From positions 2,511,501 through 2,575,500 of the forward strand of contig NZ_CP046176.1 in assembly GCF_013009555.1 (NCBI RefSeq): a stretch of 64,000 nt of DNA, read 5' to 3'. This DNA is from Phocaeicola dorei (GTDB taxonomy: Bacteria > Bacteroidota > Bacteroidia > Bacteroidales > Bacteroidaceae). The translations under genes and the position numbers were made by a program. The notes under the pieces were generated by a model that saw nothing but the letters and a program-made list of their open reading frames with translations, was not told the DNA's origin and did not search any database. Positions 26,649 through 36,290 of this stretch are shown here, piece by piece. Within the stretch, counting starts at the first letter, position 1; each line of letters opens with the position of its first letter.

Positions 26649-28088
26649 ATGAAAGCATTAAACAAGGAGACAGCAGCAAAGACTCAACGTCCCGAAAGAA
26701 TCATTCAATTTGGTGAGGGTAACTTTCTTCGTGCGTTTGTGGATTGGATTATCTACAACATGAACGAAAAAACTGATTTCAACAGCAGTGTGGTGGTGGT
26801 TCAACCTATTGAAAAAGGCATGGTTGACATGTTGAACGCACAAGATTGTCTGTATCATGTAAACTTGCAAGGTTTGGATAAGGGACAGGTGGTAAACAGC
26901 CTGACAAAAATTGATGTGATCAGCCGTGCTTTGAATCCTTATTCTCAGAATGATGAATTTATGAAATTGGCGGAACAGCCGGAAATGCGTTTTGTTATCT
27001 CTAATACGACAGAGGCCGGTATCGCTTTTGATCCTGCCTGCAAGCTGGATGATGCCCCTGCTTCATCTTATCCGGGCAAACTGACTCAGTTGTTGTATCA
27101 CCGTTATAAAACGTTCAATGGCGATAAGAGCAAAGGTTTAATAATCTTCCCTTGCGAATTGATTTTCCTGAACGGTCATAAACTGAAAGAAACCATCTAT
27201 CAATATATTGAATTGTGGAACCTGGGTGAAGACTTCAAGCAATGGTTTGAGGAAGCTTGTGGTGTCTACGCTACTTTGGTAGACCGTATTGTACCGGGAT
27301 TCCCCCGCAAAGATATCGCTGCTATTAAAGAAAAATTGCAGTATGATGACAATCTGGTGGTACAGGCAGAAATCTTCCATTTGTGGGTAATTGAAGCTCC
27401 GCAGGAGATCGCCAAGGAATTCCCTGCCGACAAGGCCGGTTTGAATGTATTGTTTGTTCCGTCTGAAGCTCCTTATCACGAAAGAAAAGTTACTTTGTTG
27501 AACGGTCCTCACACAGTGCTGTCTCCGGTAGCCTATCTGTCTGGAATCAACATTGTGCGCGAGGCTTGCGAGCATGAAGTGGTAGGTAAATACATTCATA
27601 AAGTTATGTTCGATGAGTTGATGGAAACCCTGAACCTGCCGAAAGAAGAATTGAAGAAGTTTGCGGAAGATGTTTTGGAGCGTTTCAACAATCCGTTTGT
27701 TGATCACCAGGTGACTTCTATCATGCTGAATTCATTTCCTAAATATGAGACTCGCGACCTCCCGGGTTTGAAAGTTTATCTGGAACGTAAGGGTGAGTTG
27801 CCTAAAGGCTTGGTATTGGGACTGGCGGCTATCATCACTTATTATAAAGGTGGTGTTCGTGCTGACGGTGCTGAGATTGTTCCGAACGATGCTCCTGAAA
27901 TCATGAATCTGCTGAAAGAACTTTGGGCTACAGGCTGCACTCAGAAAGTGGCGGAAGGCGTGTTGGCTGCAGAATCTATTTGGGGTGAGAACTTGAACAA
28001 CATTCCGGGTTTGACCGCAGCTGTGAAAGCTGATCTTGACTCTATTCAAGAAAAGGGTATGCTGGAAACAGTAAAGGGTATTCTCTAG
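26649..28088 (+). CDS. uxaB: Tagaturonate reductase
   Basis: This NAD-dependent reductase converts D-tagaturonate to D-altronate. The 479-residue protein has the mannitol dehydrogenase-family N-terminal nucleotide-binding motif IIQFGEGNFLRAFVDW (about residues 19-34). The UxaB-type C-terminal domain contains LLNGPHTVLSPVAYLSG and FVDHQVTSIMLNSFPK. It is divergent from uxaC, whose product it uses, and its own product is the UxaA substrate. A fructuronate reductase (UxuB) belongs to the same superfamily, but the sequence pattern and neighbour uxaA fit UxaB. Confidence 0.92.
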   Translation: MKALNKETAAKTQRPERIIQFGEGNFLRAFVDWIIYNMNEKTDFNSSVVVVQPIEKGMVDMLNAQDCLYHVNLQGLDKGQVVNSLTKIDVISRALNPYSQNDEFMKLAEQPEMRFVISNTTEAGIAFDPACKLDDAPASSYPGKLTQLLYHRYKTFNGDKSKGLIIFPCELIFLNGHKLKETIYQYIELWNLGEDFKQWFEEACGVYATLVDRIVPGFPRKDIAAIKEKLQYDDNLVVQAEIFHLWVIEAPQEIAKEFPADKAGLNVLFVPSEAPYHERKVTLLNGPHTVLSPVAYLSGINIVREACEHEVVGKYIHKVMFDELMETLNLPKEELKKFAEDVLERFNNPFVDHQVTSIMLNSFPKYETRDLPGLKVYLERKGELPKGLVLGLAAIITYYKGGVRADGAEIVPNDAPEIMNLLKELWATGCTQKVAEGVLAAESIWGENLNNIPGLTAAVKADLDSIQEKGMLETVKGIL

Positions 28089-28122
28089 ATTAATTGTTAG
28101 AAATAGTTTATAAATTCCTTGA

Positions 28123-28161
28123 GGGAGATTTGGGTTATTAAACTGAATCTCCCTATTTTTG
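28123..28161 (+). terminator. uxaB terminator fused to the next promoter
   Basis: GGGAGATT (28123-28130) pairs with AATCTCCC (28146-28153). The following T-run (TATTTTTG, 28154-28161) is at the same time a perfect -7 box for the gene starting at 28178. Confidence 0.6.
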
Positions 28162-28177
28162 TAACTATACAAAATAG

Positions 28178-28600
28178 ATGTGGCCTATGGAGAAACAAGA
28201 ATTCAGACCCAGCTATCCTTTATGGGTTTGGACGGTTATTGCTATTATGTTGGTGGCGTGTACATGCCTTTTTATAGCGCATGGAAGATATGCATCTTTG
28301 CTGGTCTTGACTCCTTCTCTGCTGATAATGGGGGTAAGGTTATTGTCTGTTTATACTATTACTCCTGATTCTTTTACCTTAGCTATAAGAGGGATGAAGC
28401 CTCAGCATGTTTTTCCTTTGCAAAACATCACAGAGATAGAAAAGGAGTACACAAAGTCTGGTAAACTCAAGTCGATTGTGATCCGTTACCGGAAAGAAGG
28501 AATGTACCACAATTTTTTAGTTATCAAGAAAGATGATGTAAATATTGAAGGTATTCTGAACGCTATTTTGAACTATTGTCCTTCCGTATCTGTTCGTTAA
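28178..28600 (+). CDS. Small membrane protein with PH-like domain
   Basis: The 140-residue protein has two hydrophobic segments in the first ~60 residues (WVWTVIAIMLVACTCLFIA and LLVLTPSLLIMGVRLLSV). A C-terminal beta-rich region (YTITPDSFTLAI...FPLQNITEIEKEY) resembles the bacterial PH domain of YdbS/YdbT-like proteins. The predicted start point is about 10 nt before ATG 28178; an alternative ATG is at 28187. The gene ends overlapping the 3' end of the convergent cbiL. The function is unknown. Confidence 0.65.
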   Translation: MWPMEKQEFRPSYPLWVWTVIAIMLVACTCLFIAHGRYASLLVLTPSLLIMGVRLLSVYTITPDSFTLAIRGMKPQHVFPLQNITEIEKEYTKSGKLKSIVIRYRKEGMYHNFLVIKKDDVNIEGILNAILNYCPSVSVR

Positions 28601-29291
28601 AGATGATCATTAGGGAAAAATAAGGAAATACTCTTCTTTTCAGTTCCGCCTGATGGGAAGAATGATATTCTTCGGCTGTCGATATATTTTCAAAATAATG
28701 ATAACTGTATTGGGGGTGGGACTCCATGTAATCCTGTACTATATCCGCACATTGAGATAATTTCATGATAACCGGCACATGATGATGGCTAAGATACATG
28801 TCCAGTTCATCCGAAGTAATATTGCCCGGAATAATGACCAGTCTTTCTTTTTGGCTGATGAGATGTAGTTTTGCGGCAGCTTCCGCAGCGATGAATGAAG
28901 GAATACCGGGAAGTTGCTCTACGGGGATTCCATTTTCTTCGAGGAGATCCAGTACATAGTGAACGGAGGCGTAAATTCCCGCATCGCCTTCTACTGCTAC
29001 CGCCAACCGTTTTCCTGCTTTTTGTTCCAGCCTCATTTTTTCGAAAAGTTGCCGATAGACTTTGATTGCTTTTGTCCTGTCTTTGCTCATCGGGAGTGAG
29101 AATAGGTGTATATCTCCTTTGATGTCTAGCTTATGTAACAGGGTGGCGGCACGTGACAAAATTTTATCTGGTTCCCGAACCGTTGATGGACAATATATTA
29201 TGTCTGCTTGTTGTAAAGCATGCAATGATTTTAATGTAATCAGTTCGGCATCACCGGGTCCTAAAGAAACAAAATAGATCGGATGACTCAT
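28563..29291 (-). CDS. cbiL: Precorrin-2 C20-methyltransferase (CbiL/CobI)
   Basis: The enzyme methylates C-20 of (cobalt-)precorrin-2 with S-adenosylmethionine. The start at 29291 (MSHPIYFVSLGPGDAELITL) gives 242 residues, normal for CbiL; an upstream in-frame start at 29465 would run through the divergent gene. Tetrapyrrole methylase motifs are visible: VSLGPGDAELITLKS (P-loop-like), AVEGDAGIYAS and QLPGIPSFIAAEAAAKL. It is separated from the other corrin genes by the ABC importer. Its last 38 bp overlap the convergent PH-like gene. Confidence 0.9.
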   Translation of the reverse strand: MSHPIYFVSLGPGDAELITLKSLHALQQADIIYCPSTVREPDKILSRAATLLHKLDIKGDIHLFSLPMSKDRTKAIKVYRQLFEKMRLEQKAGKRLAVAVEGDAGIYASVHYVLDLLEENGIPVEQLPGIPSFIAAEAAAKLHLISQKERLVIIPGNITSDELDMYLSHHHVPVIMKLSQCADIVQDYMESHPQYSYHYFENISTAEEYHSSHQAELKRRVFPYFSLMIIFNEQIRKDNSSK

Positions 29292-29363
29292 CTTTTGTGG
29301 GTATTTACAGTTTTTAAGCACGCAAAAGTGCTGAAAAATTCTGTATAAAGCAAGAGAATTGAT

Positions 29364-29371
29364 TACCTTTG
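29364..29371 (+). promoter_or_regulatory. -7 box of the BtuFCD-like operon
   Basis: TACCTTTG at 29364-29371 lies about 24 bp before the start codon at 29395, leaving a leader too short for a riboswitch. Confidence 0.5.
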
Positions 29372-29394
29372 TTGGCTGAAAAACAGAAAAGAAC

Positions 29395-30546
29395 ATGAAA
29401 AAACTAATATTGGCTTCGGGGCTCTTGTTATTATTGACTGTTACAGCCTGCCAAAGTAAGCACAAACAGGGTTCCGGGAATTTGGAACATAAGACATTGA
29501 CAGATTCTTCTATTGTGAAGATTATTCCGGAATATGCCCAAGGGTTTAAAATAACTTATACGGATCAGGCTTGTCTGCTTGACATTCAGGACCCTCAGAA
29601 TAAAGAAAGTCAGTCTTTTCATTATGCTTTGGTGCCAAGAGGTGTGGAAGCGGAAAACATACCTGCGGATTATACAGTTATTGAAACTCCCATACGAAGC
29701 GTTATCTGCATGACTTCCCTGCAACTTTCCAATTTTATCAAGTTGGAAGAGCTGGATGCAGTGGTGGGTATCACCAGTACACGCCATTTGTTTAACAAGA
29801 AAATAAATGATCGTTTGAAAGAAGGAAGCATTCATAAGATAGGTATTGAAGGGAATTTCGATAATGAGGTGATTATGAGTGTAAACCCGGATTTGATTTT
29901 GATCTCTCCTTTTAAACGAGGGGGATACGATGCTTTGAAAGAGGTAGGCATTCCTTTGATGCCGCATTTGGGATATAAGGAAATGACTCCTTTGGGACAG
30001 GCTGAATGGATAAAGTTTGTGGGCTTGTTATTGGGAAAAGAAGATAAAGCTAATGAGCAGTTTGCCGCTATTAAGAAAAGATATAACGAGCTGAAGGAAC
30101 TGACCGGCCGGGTGACAAAACGCCCGGTAGTATTCAGTGGGGAATTGCGGGGCGGCAATTGGTATGCTGTAGGAGGGAGGAGTTTTCTCGCACAATTGTT
30201 TAAAGATGCCGGTGCCGATTATTTTTTGAAAGACGATGAACGGTCTGGAGGGGTCACCCTCGATTTTGAAACAGTCTACAGCCAAGCGGCCGGTGCCGAT
30301 TATTGGCGTATTGTGAATAGCTATCAAGGAAAATTTTCTTATAACACGTTGAAAGAAGAAGATGCCCGTTATGTTGATTTTAAAGCATACAAAGAGAAAG
30401 GGGTGATTTATTGTAACATGCGTGAAAAACCTTTTTATGAGAGTATGCCTACAGAACCGGAAGTTGTTTTGGCAGATTTGATTCAAATCTTTCATCCGCA
30501 GCTTTTGTCCGGCCACCAACCGGGATATTATGAATTGCTTAAATAG
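29395..30546 (+). CDS. BtuF-like ABC importer binding lipoprotein
   Basis: The 383-residue lipoprotein starts MKKLILASGLLLLLTVTACQ (lipobox TAC, Cys19) and carries a class III (BtuF/FepB-type) periplasmic-binding fold. Motifs include SVICMTSLQLSNFIKLEELD, GNFDNEVIMSVNPDLILISP and FSGELRGGNWYAVGGRSFLAQLFKDAGADY. It is a clear paralogue of the protein at 44872-46029, which lies next to a riboswitch-controlled BtuB. It starts an operon with a permease and an ATPase. Its position inside the corrin gene region points to corrinoid import; iron-siderophore or cobalt chelates remain possible. Confidence 0.87.
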   Translation: MKKLILASGLLLLLTVTACQSKHKQGSGNLEHKTLTDSSIVKIIPEYAQGFKITYTDQACLLDIQDPQNKESQSFHYALVPRGVEAENIPADYTVIETPIRSVICMTSLQLSNFIKLEELDAVVGITSTRHLFNKKINDRLKEGSIHKIGIEGNFDNEVIMSVNPDLILISPFKRGGYDALKEVGIPLMPHLGYKEMTPLGQAEWIKFVGLLLGKEDKANEQFAAIKKRYNELKELTGRVTKRPVVFSGELRGGNWYAVGGRSFLAQLFKDAGADYFLKDDERSGGVTLDFETVYSQAAGADYWRIVNSYQGKFSYNTLKEEDARYVDFKAYKEKGVIYCNMREKPFYESMPTEPEVVLADLIQIFHPQLLSGHQPGYYELLK

Positions 30547-30557
30547 AAAAATAGTAT

Positions 30558-31595
30558 ATGAAACGACCTGTTGCATTTTATATGCTGTTAATTATGGCTT
30601 CTATTTTTTTGTTTTTCTTCCTGAATCTGGTATTAGGTTCTGTTTCCATACCGCTTCGTGCTGTGTGGAATATCCTTTGGGGAACAGGGAATGAGTCTGT
30701 TATCTGGCAAAATATTATTTGGAAATCACGGGTACCACAGGCGCTTACCGCATTGGTGGCGGGGGCGGGGCTCTCTGTCAGCGGTTTACAGATGCAGACT
30801 GTTTTTCGCAATCCTTTGGCCGGTCCGTCGGTACTGGGCATCAGTTCGGGAGCCAGTATGGGAGTTGCTTTTGTGGTGCTTCTTTCGGGTAGTTTGGGTG
30901 GCGTTGCTTTGAGCAAGCTAGGCTTTATGGGGGAAATAGCCCTTACCATAGCAGCTATTGCAGGTTCACTTTCCATTATGGCACTTATTGTTTTCGTTTC
31001 CCAAAAAGTAAGGGGCAATGTTACTTTGCTGATTATCGGTGTGATGATTGGTTATATAGCCAATGCGGTGATCGGTGTGCTGAAATTTTTCAGTGTGGAG
31101 GAGGATATTCGTGCATATGTCATTTGGGGGCTGGGAAGTTTTGCCCGTGTATCGGGAGATCAGATGACTTTATTTATATGTATCATGGTGGTATTGTTGC
31201 CACTTTCCTTCCTGCTTGTGAAAACATTGAATCTTTTGTTGCTGGGAGATGCATACGCACGGAATCTCGGATTGAATATAAAACGTGCCCGTCTGCTTGT
31301 CATTACTTGTTCGGGAGTATTGGTAGCTATTGTTACCGCATATTGCGGTCCGATTATTTTTCTGGGGCTGGCCGTTCCGCATCTTTGCAGGGGAATGTTC
31401 CGCACATCCGATCATCGTATTCTGATGCCTGCTTCTTTACTGGCAGGTGCGTCATTGGCATTGGTATGTAATTTGATTGCCCGTATGCCCGGTTTCGAAG
31501 GTGCATTGCCGGTAAATTCGGTGACGGCTTTGGTAGGCGCTCCGGTAGTGATGTCGGTTTTATTCAATAAACGTCGCAATGAAATGAATGAGTAA
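30558..31595 (+). CDS. FecCD/BtuC-type ABC permease
   Basis: The 345-residue protein has about ten transmembrane helices and the family motifs SRVPQALTALVAGAGLSVSG, RNPLAGPSVLGISSGASMGV and GPIIFLGLAVPHLCRGMFRT. It forms the membrane channel of a class III importer for vitamin B12 or metal chelates. It follows the binding protein by 11 bp and its stop codon overlaps the start of the ATPase gene (TAATG at 31593), so expression is coupled. Confidence 0.92.
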   Translation: MKRPVAFYMLLIMASIFLFFFLNLVLGSVSIPLRAVWNILWGTGNESVIWQNIIWKSRVPQALTALVAGAGLSVSGLQMQTVFRNPLAGPSVLGISSGASMGVAFVVLLSGSLGGVALSKLGFMGEIALTIAAIAGSLSIMALIVFVSQKVRGNVTLLIIGVMIGYIANAVIGVLKFFSVEEDIRAYVIWGLGSFARVSGDQMTLFICIMVVLLPLSFLLVKTLNLLLLGDAYARNLGLNIKRARLLVITCSGVLVAIVTAYCGPIIFLGLAVPHLCRGMFRTSDHRILMPASLLAGASLALVCNLIARMPGFEGALPVNSVTALVGAPVVMSVLFNKRRNEMNE

Positions 31596-32617
31596 TGATG
31601 AATCAAGAAACTATACATATTCGGAAACTGACTACCGGTTACCCCGGTAAGGGGGGGACCAAGATTGTAGCGAAGGACATTGATGCTACTATCCGCAGTG
31701 GGGAACTGACTTGTCTTTTGGGTGCGAATGGAGTAGGGAAATCTACTTTATTGCGTACTTTGTCTGCCTTTCAGCCGGCTGTAGGAGGAGAGATAGAAAT
31801 AATGGGAAAGAAACTGACGGATTACACCGATAAACAGTTGGCGACAGTTATCGGAGTGGTATTGACCGAAAAATGCAGCCTGCGGAACATGACCGTAGAA
31901 GAACTGGTGGGTATGGGGCGCAGTCCTTATACCGGTTTCTGGGGAAATTTAAGCAAGGAGGACAAGAAAACAGTAAACGATGCCATTGCGTTGGTAAGGA
32001 TTGAGGATTTGAAATACCGGATGGTACATACTTTGAGTGACGGTGAGCGTCAGAAAGTAATGATCGCAAAGGCGTTGGCACAGGAAACCCCGGTGATTTT
32101 TCTGGATGAGCCGACTGCTTTTCTTGATTTCCCCAGTAAAGTGGAGATTATGCAATTGCTTCATCATTTGTCACGTTCTACCAACAAGACGATTTTTCTT
32201 TCCACCCATGATTTAGAGTTAGCTTTGCAGATTGCTGATAAGATTTGGCTGATGGATAAAGCCAATGGAGTGACTATAGGAACTCCTGAAGATCTTTCCA
32301 TAGACGGATGCCTGAGTAATTTTTTCTCTCGTAAGGGTATTGTTTTTGATATGGAAACCGGACTGTTCCGCATTGACAATGAGTTTGAAAAAGAAGTCCG
32401 TCTGGTGGGACATGGGAATAAGTATGCGATGGTACGGAAAGCTTTGCAGCGGAATGGTATTCTGGCAAGCCGGCGTGTTGAGTCCGATTTTTATATTGAA
32501 ACGGGAGATATGACTACCAATGGATATATTATCCACCCGGTAGCCGGGAGGACGATAAAGGTAGATACCATAGAGGAATTGTTAGAACAAGTCACTGCTA
32601 TATTAGCTTCCGTTTAG
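31595..32617 (+). CDS. BtuD/FepC-type ABC ATPase with C-terminal extension
   Basis: The 340-residue protein has Walker A GANGVGKST (43-51), the signature LSDGERQKVMIAKAL, and Walker B VIFLDEPTAFLD. About 85 extra residues after the ATPase core (from roughly 255 to the end) form an additional domain not present in E. coli BtuD. The start may be ATG 31595 or 31598. It is the last gene of the importer operon and converges with the CobK-CbiD gene only 18 bp away. Confidence 0.92.
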   Translation: MMNQETIHIRKLTTGYPGKGGTKIVAKDIDATIRSGELTCLLGANGVGKSTLLRTLSAFQPAVGGEIEIMGKKLTDYTDKQLATVIGVVLTEKCSLRNMTVEELVGMGRSPYTGFWGNLSKEDKKTVNDAIALVRIEDLKYRMVHTLSDGERQKVMIAKALAQETPVIFLDEPTAFLDFPSKVEIMQLLHHLSRSTNKTIFLSTHDLELALQIADKIWLMDKANGVTIGTPEDLSIDGCLSNFFSRKGIVFDMETGLFRIDNEFEKEVRLVGHGNKYAMVRKALQRNGILASRRVESDFYIETGDMTTNGYIIHPVAGRTIKVDTIEELLEQVTAILASV

Positions 32618-32635
32618 CAGCGTTTAAATAATCAG

Positions 32636-34432
32636 TTATTGTATCCTGAAAGGAATATTCCCTTCTTCATCAATCAAGAGGATTGTTAATTTTCCTTCGG
32701 GCAACAAGGGGACGCAATGTGCAAAACAATGTTCCAACAAACACGGAAAGAACTTTCCGCAGTCTTCTTCAGACAGCAATGTCCATAATTCACGGGCTAA
32801 TGTCAACCTTTCTATCATGCTTTCAACATCCGGAGAGCATCCGGCTTCCATTGCCACTTGTTTTAGGAATTCTTTATTCATCACTACTTTCTTACTATGT
32901 GTGTCCAGATTTCCTTCGGCCAGTTTCACCGCTTTGCCTATCATAATGCCTAAAGTAACCAATGGAACCTTAAGCTTGGCAGCTATCTTGAGTGTCTCCC
33001 CGATAAAATTTCCATAATGTACAAAAGCCTGAGCAGGTAACCCCGGATACTCCTTCTTCACAAAACGTTCGCTTTTTGCTCCCGAATTAATGATGAGTCT
33101 GGATGAGCCCACAGCCACACAAACCTCCACTTCCCTGCGGATAGCCTCGACAAAAGCTTCTGAAGAAAAAGGACGGACAATGCCCGAAGTTCCAATTATG
33201 GAAATGCCATCCACAATTCCTAGTTTAGGATTGAAAGTACGTTGTGCCAACTCTTTTCCTCCGGGAACGGAAATGGTAATATCCAGCCCTTTATCATAAA
33301 GCGCCGATAATTCTTTCATTATCATTTGTCGGGGGATGCGATTGATGGCGGGTTCCCCGATTTCCAATCCCAGCCCCGGAAGGGTGACTCGTCCCACTCC
33401 TTCACCTTGCAGGAAACGGATGTCCGGGTGATTGCTAAAACTTACCGTTACCACAATGGATGCGCCGTGAGTGACATCCGGATCATCTCCCGCATCTTTA
33501 ACAACGGTGCAGGTGGCACTGTTCTTTTCTATTTCTGTATGGGATACCGGTAAGGTCATTTCCTCGTCATCGGGAAGGCGGAAGGATATCATTTTCTGTT
33601 CTTCCCCTAAAATCAGAGCCGTCAATGCTGCTTTTGCAGCTGCAGTAGCGCAGGCCCCTGTGGTATAGCCGCTTCTCAACGGGTAAAAAGCAGGGATGTT
33701 CTTTTCTATCTGTTTTCTCAATCCATATTCACCGGTAACGATCATGAAATGCCGGGGAAGGGGAGGGCGTTTTATAGCAAAGACCGGGATTTTTGCAGCC
33801 TGTGCCGCTTTCACTTTCTCCGAAAATCCTCCGGATTCTCCGCTTTCCTTGGTCAGAATGGCTTGTGGATGTAGTGTCTCTAATAAAAGAGCTTCGGATT
33901 CTCCGGCATGATAGAATACCAGATTTCCTTTCGGGAAGCCTTGTTCTTGGGCTAATGTGATGGAAGTTTCCCGTTCCAGTACGCGGAACCAACAGGTATG
34001 TTTCTCCCAATAAGGGCGTAACTTCCCGATGGTCTGTACTCCGGTCAGTGCCAGCAGATGATCGGTTCCTGCTTTCTCTAACTGGTAAATGGCATCTGTA
34101 TAGTCTTCACACCAGATGATGTTTTCGGTGCGTGGAGGATACTTCCTTTCAAAACGTATGACAGGAAGATGTAGTGTCCGGCTTGTTTCATCCACAGTCC
34201 GGTGGAGTTGGGAGGCAAACGGGTGGGCAGCATCCACCAATAAACGGATGTCGTTTTGGCGGCAGAAACTTTCCATTTTCTCCGTGTTCATTCCTCCGGT
34301 GATACGGATGCCGTGCTTGCATTGTATCTCCTGCCATTCTCCTTTGGTAGAGTAGAAGTAGGGCTTTCCGGCTTCATCGGCAACTTTCACGGCGGTGCGT
34401 CCTTCGGTGGTTCCTCCTAAAATCAGTATCAT
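32636..34432 (-). CDS. CobK-CbiD fusion: precorrin-6A reductase / cobalt-precorrin-5B C1-methyltransferase
   Basis: The 598-residue protein has two domains. Residues 1-~245 are CobK/CbiJ (MILILGGTTEGRTAVKVADE; LLVDAAHPFASQLH; LLALTGVQTIGKL). Residues ~250-598 are CbiD (LRSGYTTGACATAAAKAAL at 253-271; FIGETLKIAAKL). CbiD methylates C-1 and CobK reduces the ring in the next stages of the anaerobic route. The start at 34432 is preferred because an in-frame start at 34492 would overlap the preceding gene's end. It is the last gene of the minus-strand corrin run, 25 bp after CbiG-CobM. Confidence 0.9.
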   Translation of the reverse strand: MILILGGTTEGRTAVKVADEAGKPYFYSTKGEWQEIQCKHGIRITGGMNTEKMESFCRQNDIRLLVDAAHPFASQLHRTVDETSRTLHLPVIRFERKYPPRTENIIWCEDYTDAIYQLEKAGTDHLLALTGVQTIGKLRPYWEKHTCWFRVLERETSITLAQEQGFPKGNLVFYHAGESEALLLETLHPQAILTKESGESGGFSEKVKAAQAAKIPVFAIKRPPLPRHFMIVTGEYGLRKQIEKNIPAFYPLRSGYTTGACATAAAKAALTALILGEEQKMISFRLPDDEEMTLPVSHTEIEKNSATCTVVKDAGDDPDVTHGASIVVTVSFSNHPDIRFLQGEGVGRVTLPGLGLEIGEPAINRIPRQMIMKELSALYDKGLDITISVPGGKELAQRTFNPKLGIVDGISIIGTSGIVRPFSSEAFVEAIRREVEVCVAVGSSRLIINSGAKSERFVKKEYPGLPAQAFVHYGNFIGETLKIAAKLKVPLVTLGIMIGKAVKLAEGNLDTHSKKVVMNKEFLKQVAMEAGCSPDVESMIERLTLARELWTLLSEEDCGKFFPCLLEHCFAHCVPLLPEGKLTILLIDEEGNIPFRIQ

Positions 34433-34457
34433 AGGCTGGATGTGAATGATTCTTTTT

Positions 34458-36269
34458 TTACTTTCTGAACAAGTGTTTGAACTCGTGCGCATAGAGCCGG
34501 GACAGACCTTTCCGGTTGTCTATTGCTTCGCCTACTACCAATAAGGTAGTCTGCGTCAGGTTATTGTCACGTACTATCTTAGCCAAATCCTTCAACTCTC
34601 CGCGATAAATCTTTTCTTCTTTCCAAGTCAGCTTATAACAGGCGGCAACCGGAGTTTCGGGAGGGTATGCCTGCATCAGCTCTTCCTGTACCTGTTCCAC
34701 AATGCCCGCACTTAAATAAATGCACATTGTACTTTGCGATTGCGCCAATTTATGTAATTGTTCTTTTTTGGGCATCGGAGTACGGCCTTCCCCACGGGTG
34801 AGGATTATACTTTGTACTTTTTCAGGGATGGTAAACTGTGACCTCAATGCTGCCGCAGCCGCTTGGAACGAGGAGATCCCCGGAGTGATATGATAACTCA
34901 TCTTGTAGCGGTCGAAGAAAGCCATTTGTTCCTGGATGGCTCCATAAATGCAAGGGTCTCCCGTGTGCAAGCGTACAATAAACAATCCTTTATCATAAAA
35001 CTTTTTCATCAAGGCGAACTGTTCCTCCAAATCCATACTGGCGGAACTGCGTACAGTCGCTCCTTCTTTAGCATAAAAGGTCAATTCGCGGGGAACAAGA
35101 CTTCCGGCATACAGAACAAGGTCCGCTTTCTCCAACATTCGTTTTCCGCGTACCGAAATCAGTTCGGGATCACCGGGACCTGCACCCACGATCTCTATAT
35201 GTCCGCCACGCATGGCTGTCGCACTGATGGCTATGGCAAAAGTGAAGTGATTTCCTTCTGTCAGCATGCCCTTTTGTTTTTCCAATACAAGTGTTCCTTC
35301 ACCGCTGCTTTTCAAGGCTGTGCTTTCGGCCACTCCATAGACGCCTGTCACTTCGAATGCCTTTTCAGACGGATGGGGGACTGTGATATCTTTCAGTTCT
35401 TCCGCAGGATAAATATGGGTTTCCGTATCGGCCCATCGCCGGTGGAGGATTTCCAGCAGAGGCTCGTCTTTTTTCAGTTCGATGGTATTGAGGGAGGCGA
35501 GAGAGAACGGACACAAACCTTGTCTGTGCATCACGGCTTCTATGTATTCCGCAATGCCCGAAGGATCGCATTGTTTCCGGCAACCTATTCCCAAGTGGAG
35601 GACAGCGGGATGGAAGCAGAGCATGGGAATCTCCGCACTATATATATAAGGTGTAACAGCAATAATCAACTTGAATTCCGATTGGGGTATGTCTTCGAAA
35701 TGATAGAACACTTTTACGTGTGCGGGAAGTGTGCGTTCCAGATACTCCGTACCTTTATCCTTTATATCGAGCAGCAGCACCGTTGGTTCCCGGTTGACAA
35801 AAAGTGTGACCAGTCTGTTCATTTCTGCATGAGGAACAGTTATTTTCCAGTCATATTTTTCAGCTAGCGTATCCAGTGCCCATAACCCGGCATTGTCACT
35901 TTGGGTGGTAATCACAGCTTCTCCTCCTGTAATGGCGGCAATATGGCGGGTCAGTTCATTGGCTCCCCCCACATGCCCGGAAAGTACTGAAATGACAAAG
36001 CGCCCTGTACTGTCCACACAGACCACTGCCGGATCTTTATATTTGTTTTTTATGCATCCTGCAATGCTGCGTACACAGATTCCCATGGCACCAATAAAGA
36101 TGATGCTGTCGAAGTCATTGAAATGCTCCTCTATGAACCGATGGCAGGATGTGATGGAAATACAGCCTTCGCATTCGTTTTTGGTATAAATAAGGGTATC
36201 CGGCAACTCTCTTTGTAGTGTTTTTGCCAACGGCAGGCTGGCTTCTGATATCAGTATGATTGCTTTCAT
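34458..36269 (-). CDS. CbiG-CobM fusion: cobalt-precorrin-5A hydrolase / precorrin-4 C11-methyltransferase
   Basis: The 603-residue protein starts with CbiG (residues 1-~335; FIGAMGICVRSIAGCI and SVLSGHVGGANELTRHIA are CbiG N-domain hallmarks, and GIGCRKQCDPSGIAEYIE marks the C-domain). It ends with a CobM/CbiF methylase (from ~352; HIEIVGAGPGDPELISVRGK, LHTGDPCIYGAIQEQM, LTRGEGRTPMPKKEQL). The two activities are consecutive: C-11 methylation, then opening of the delta-lactone with loss of acetaldehyde. The presence of CbiG indicates the anaerobic (early cobalt insertion) pathway. It is 21 bp downstream of the CbiET gene. Confidence 0.92.
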   Translation of the reverse strand: MKAIILISEASLPLAKTLQRELPDTLIYTKNECEGCISITSCHRFIEEHFNDFDSIIFIGAMGICVRSIAGCIKNKYKDPAVVCVDSTGRFVISVLSGHVGGANELTRHIAAITGGEAVITTQSDNAGLWALDTLAEKYDWKITVPHAEMNRLVTLFVNREPTVLLLDIKDKGTEYLERTLPAHVKVFYHFEDIPQSEFKLIIAVTPYIYSAEIPMLCFHPAVLHLGIGCRKQCDPSGIAEYIEAVMHRQGLCPFSLASLNTIELKKDEPLLEILHRRWADTETHIYPAEELKDITVPHPSEKAFEVTGVYGVAESTALKSSGEGTLVLEKQKGMLTEGNHFTFAIAISATAMRGGHIEIVGAGPGDPELISVRGKRMLEKADLVLYAGSLVPRELTFYAKEGATVRSSASMDLEEQFALMKKFYDKGLFIVRLHTGDPCIYGAIQEQMAFFDRYKMSYHITPGISSFQAAAAALRSQFTIPEKVQSIILTRGEGRTPMPKKEQLHKLAQSQSTMCIYLSAGIVEQVQEELMQAYPPETPVAACYKLTWKEEKIYRGELKDLAKIVRDNNLTQTTLLVVGEAIDNRKGLSRLYAHEFKHLFRK

Positions 36270-36290
36270 TTGTTATCTGTTTTAAATCAT

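Noticed and set aside
29292..29465. N-terminal extension of CbiL
   Set aside because: The extension would overlap the start of the divergent binding-protein gene, and the family begins at the MSHPIYFVSLGPGD methionine.
34863..35867. Long plus-strand frame opposite the CbiG-CobM gene
   Set aside because: The minus-strand product has all expected CbiG and CobM motifs; the opposite frame shows none.
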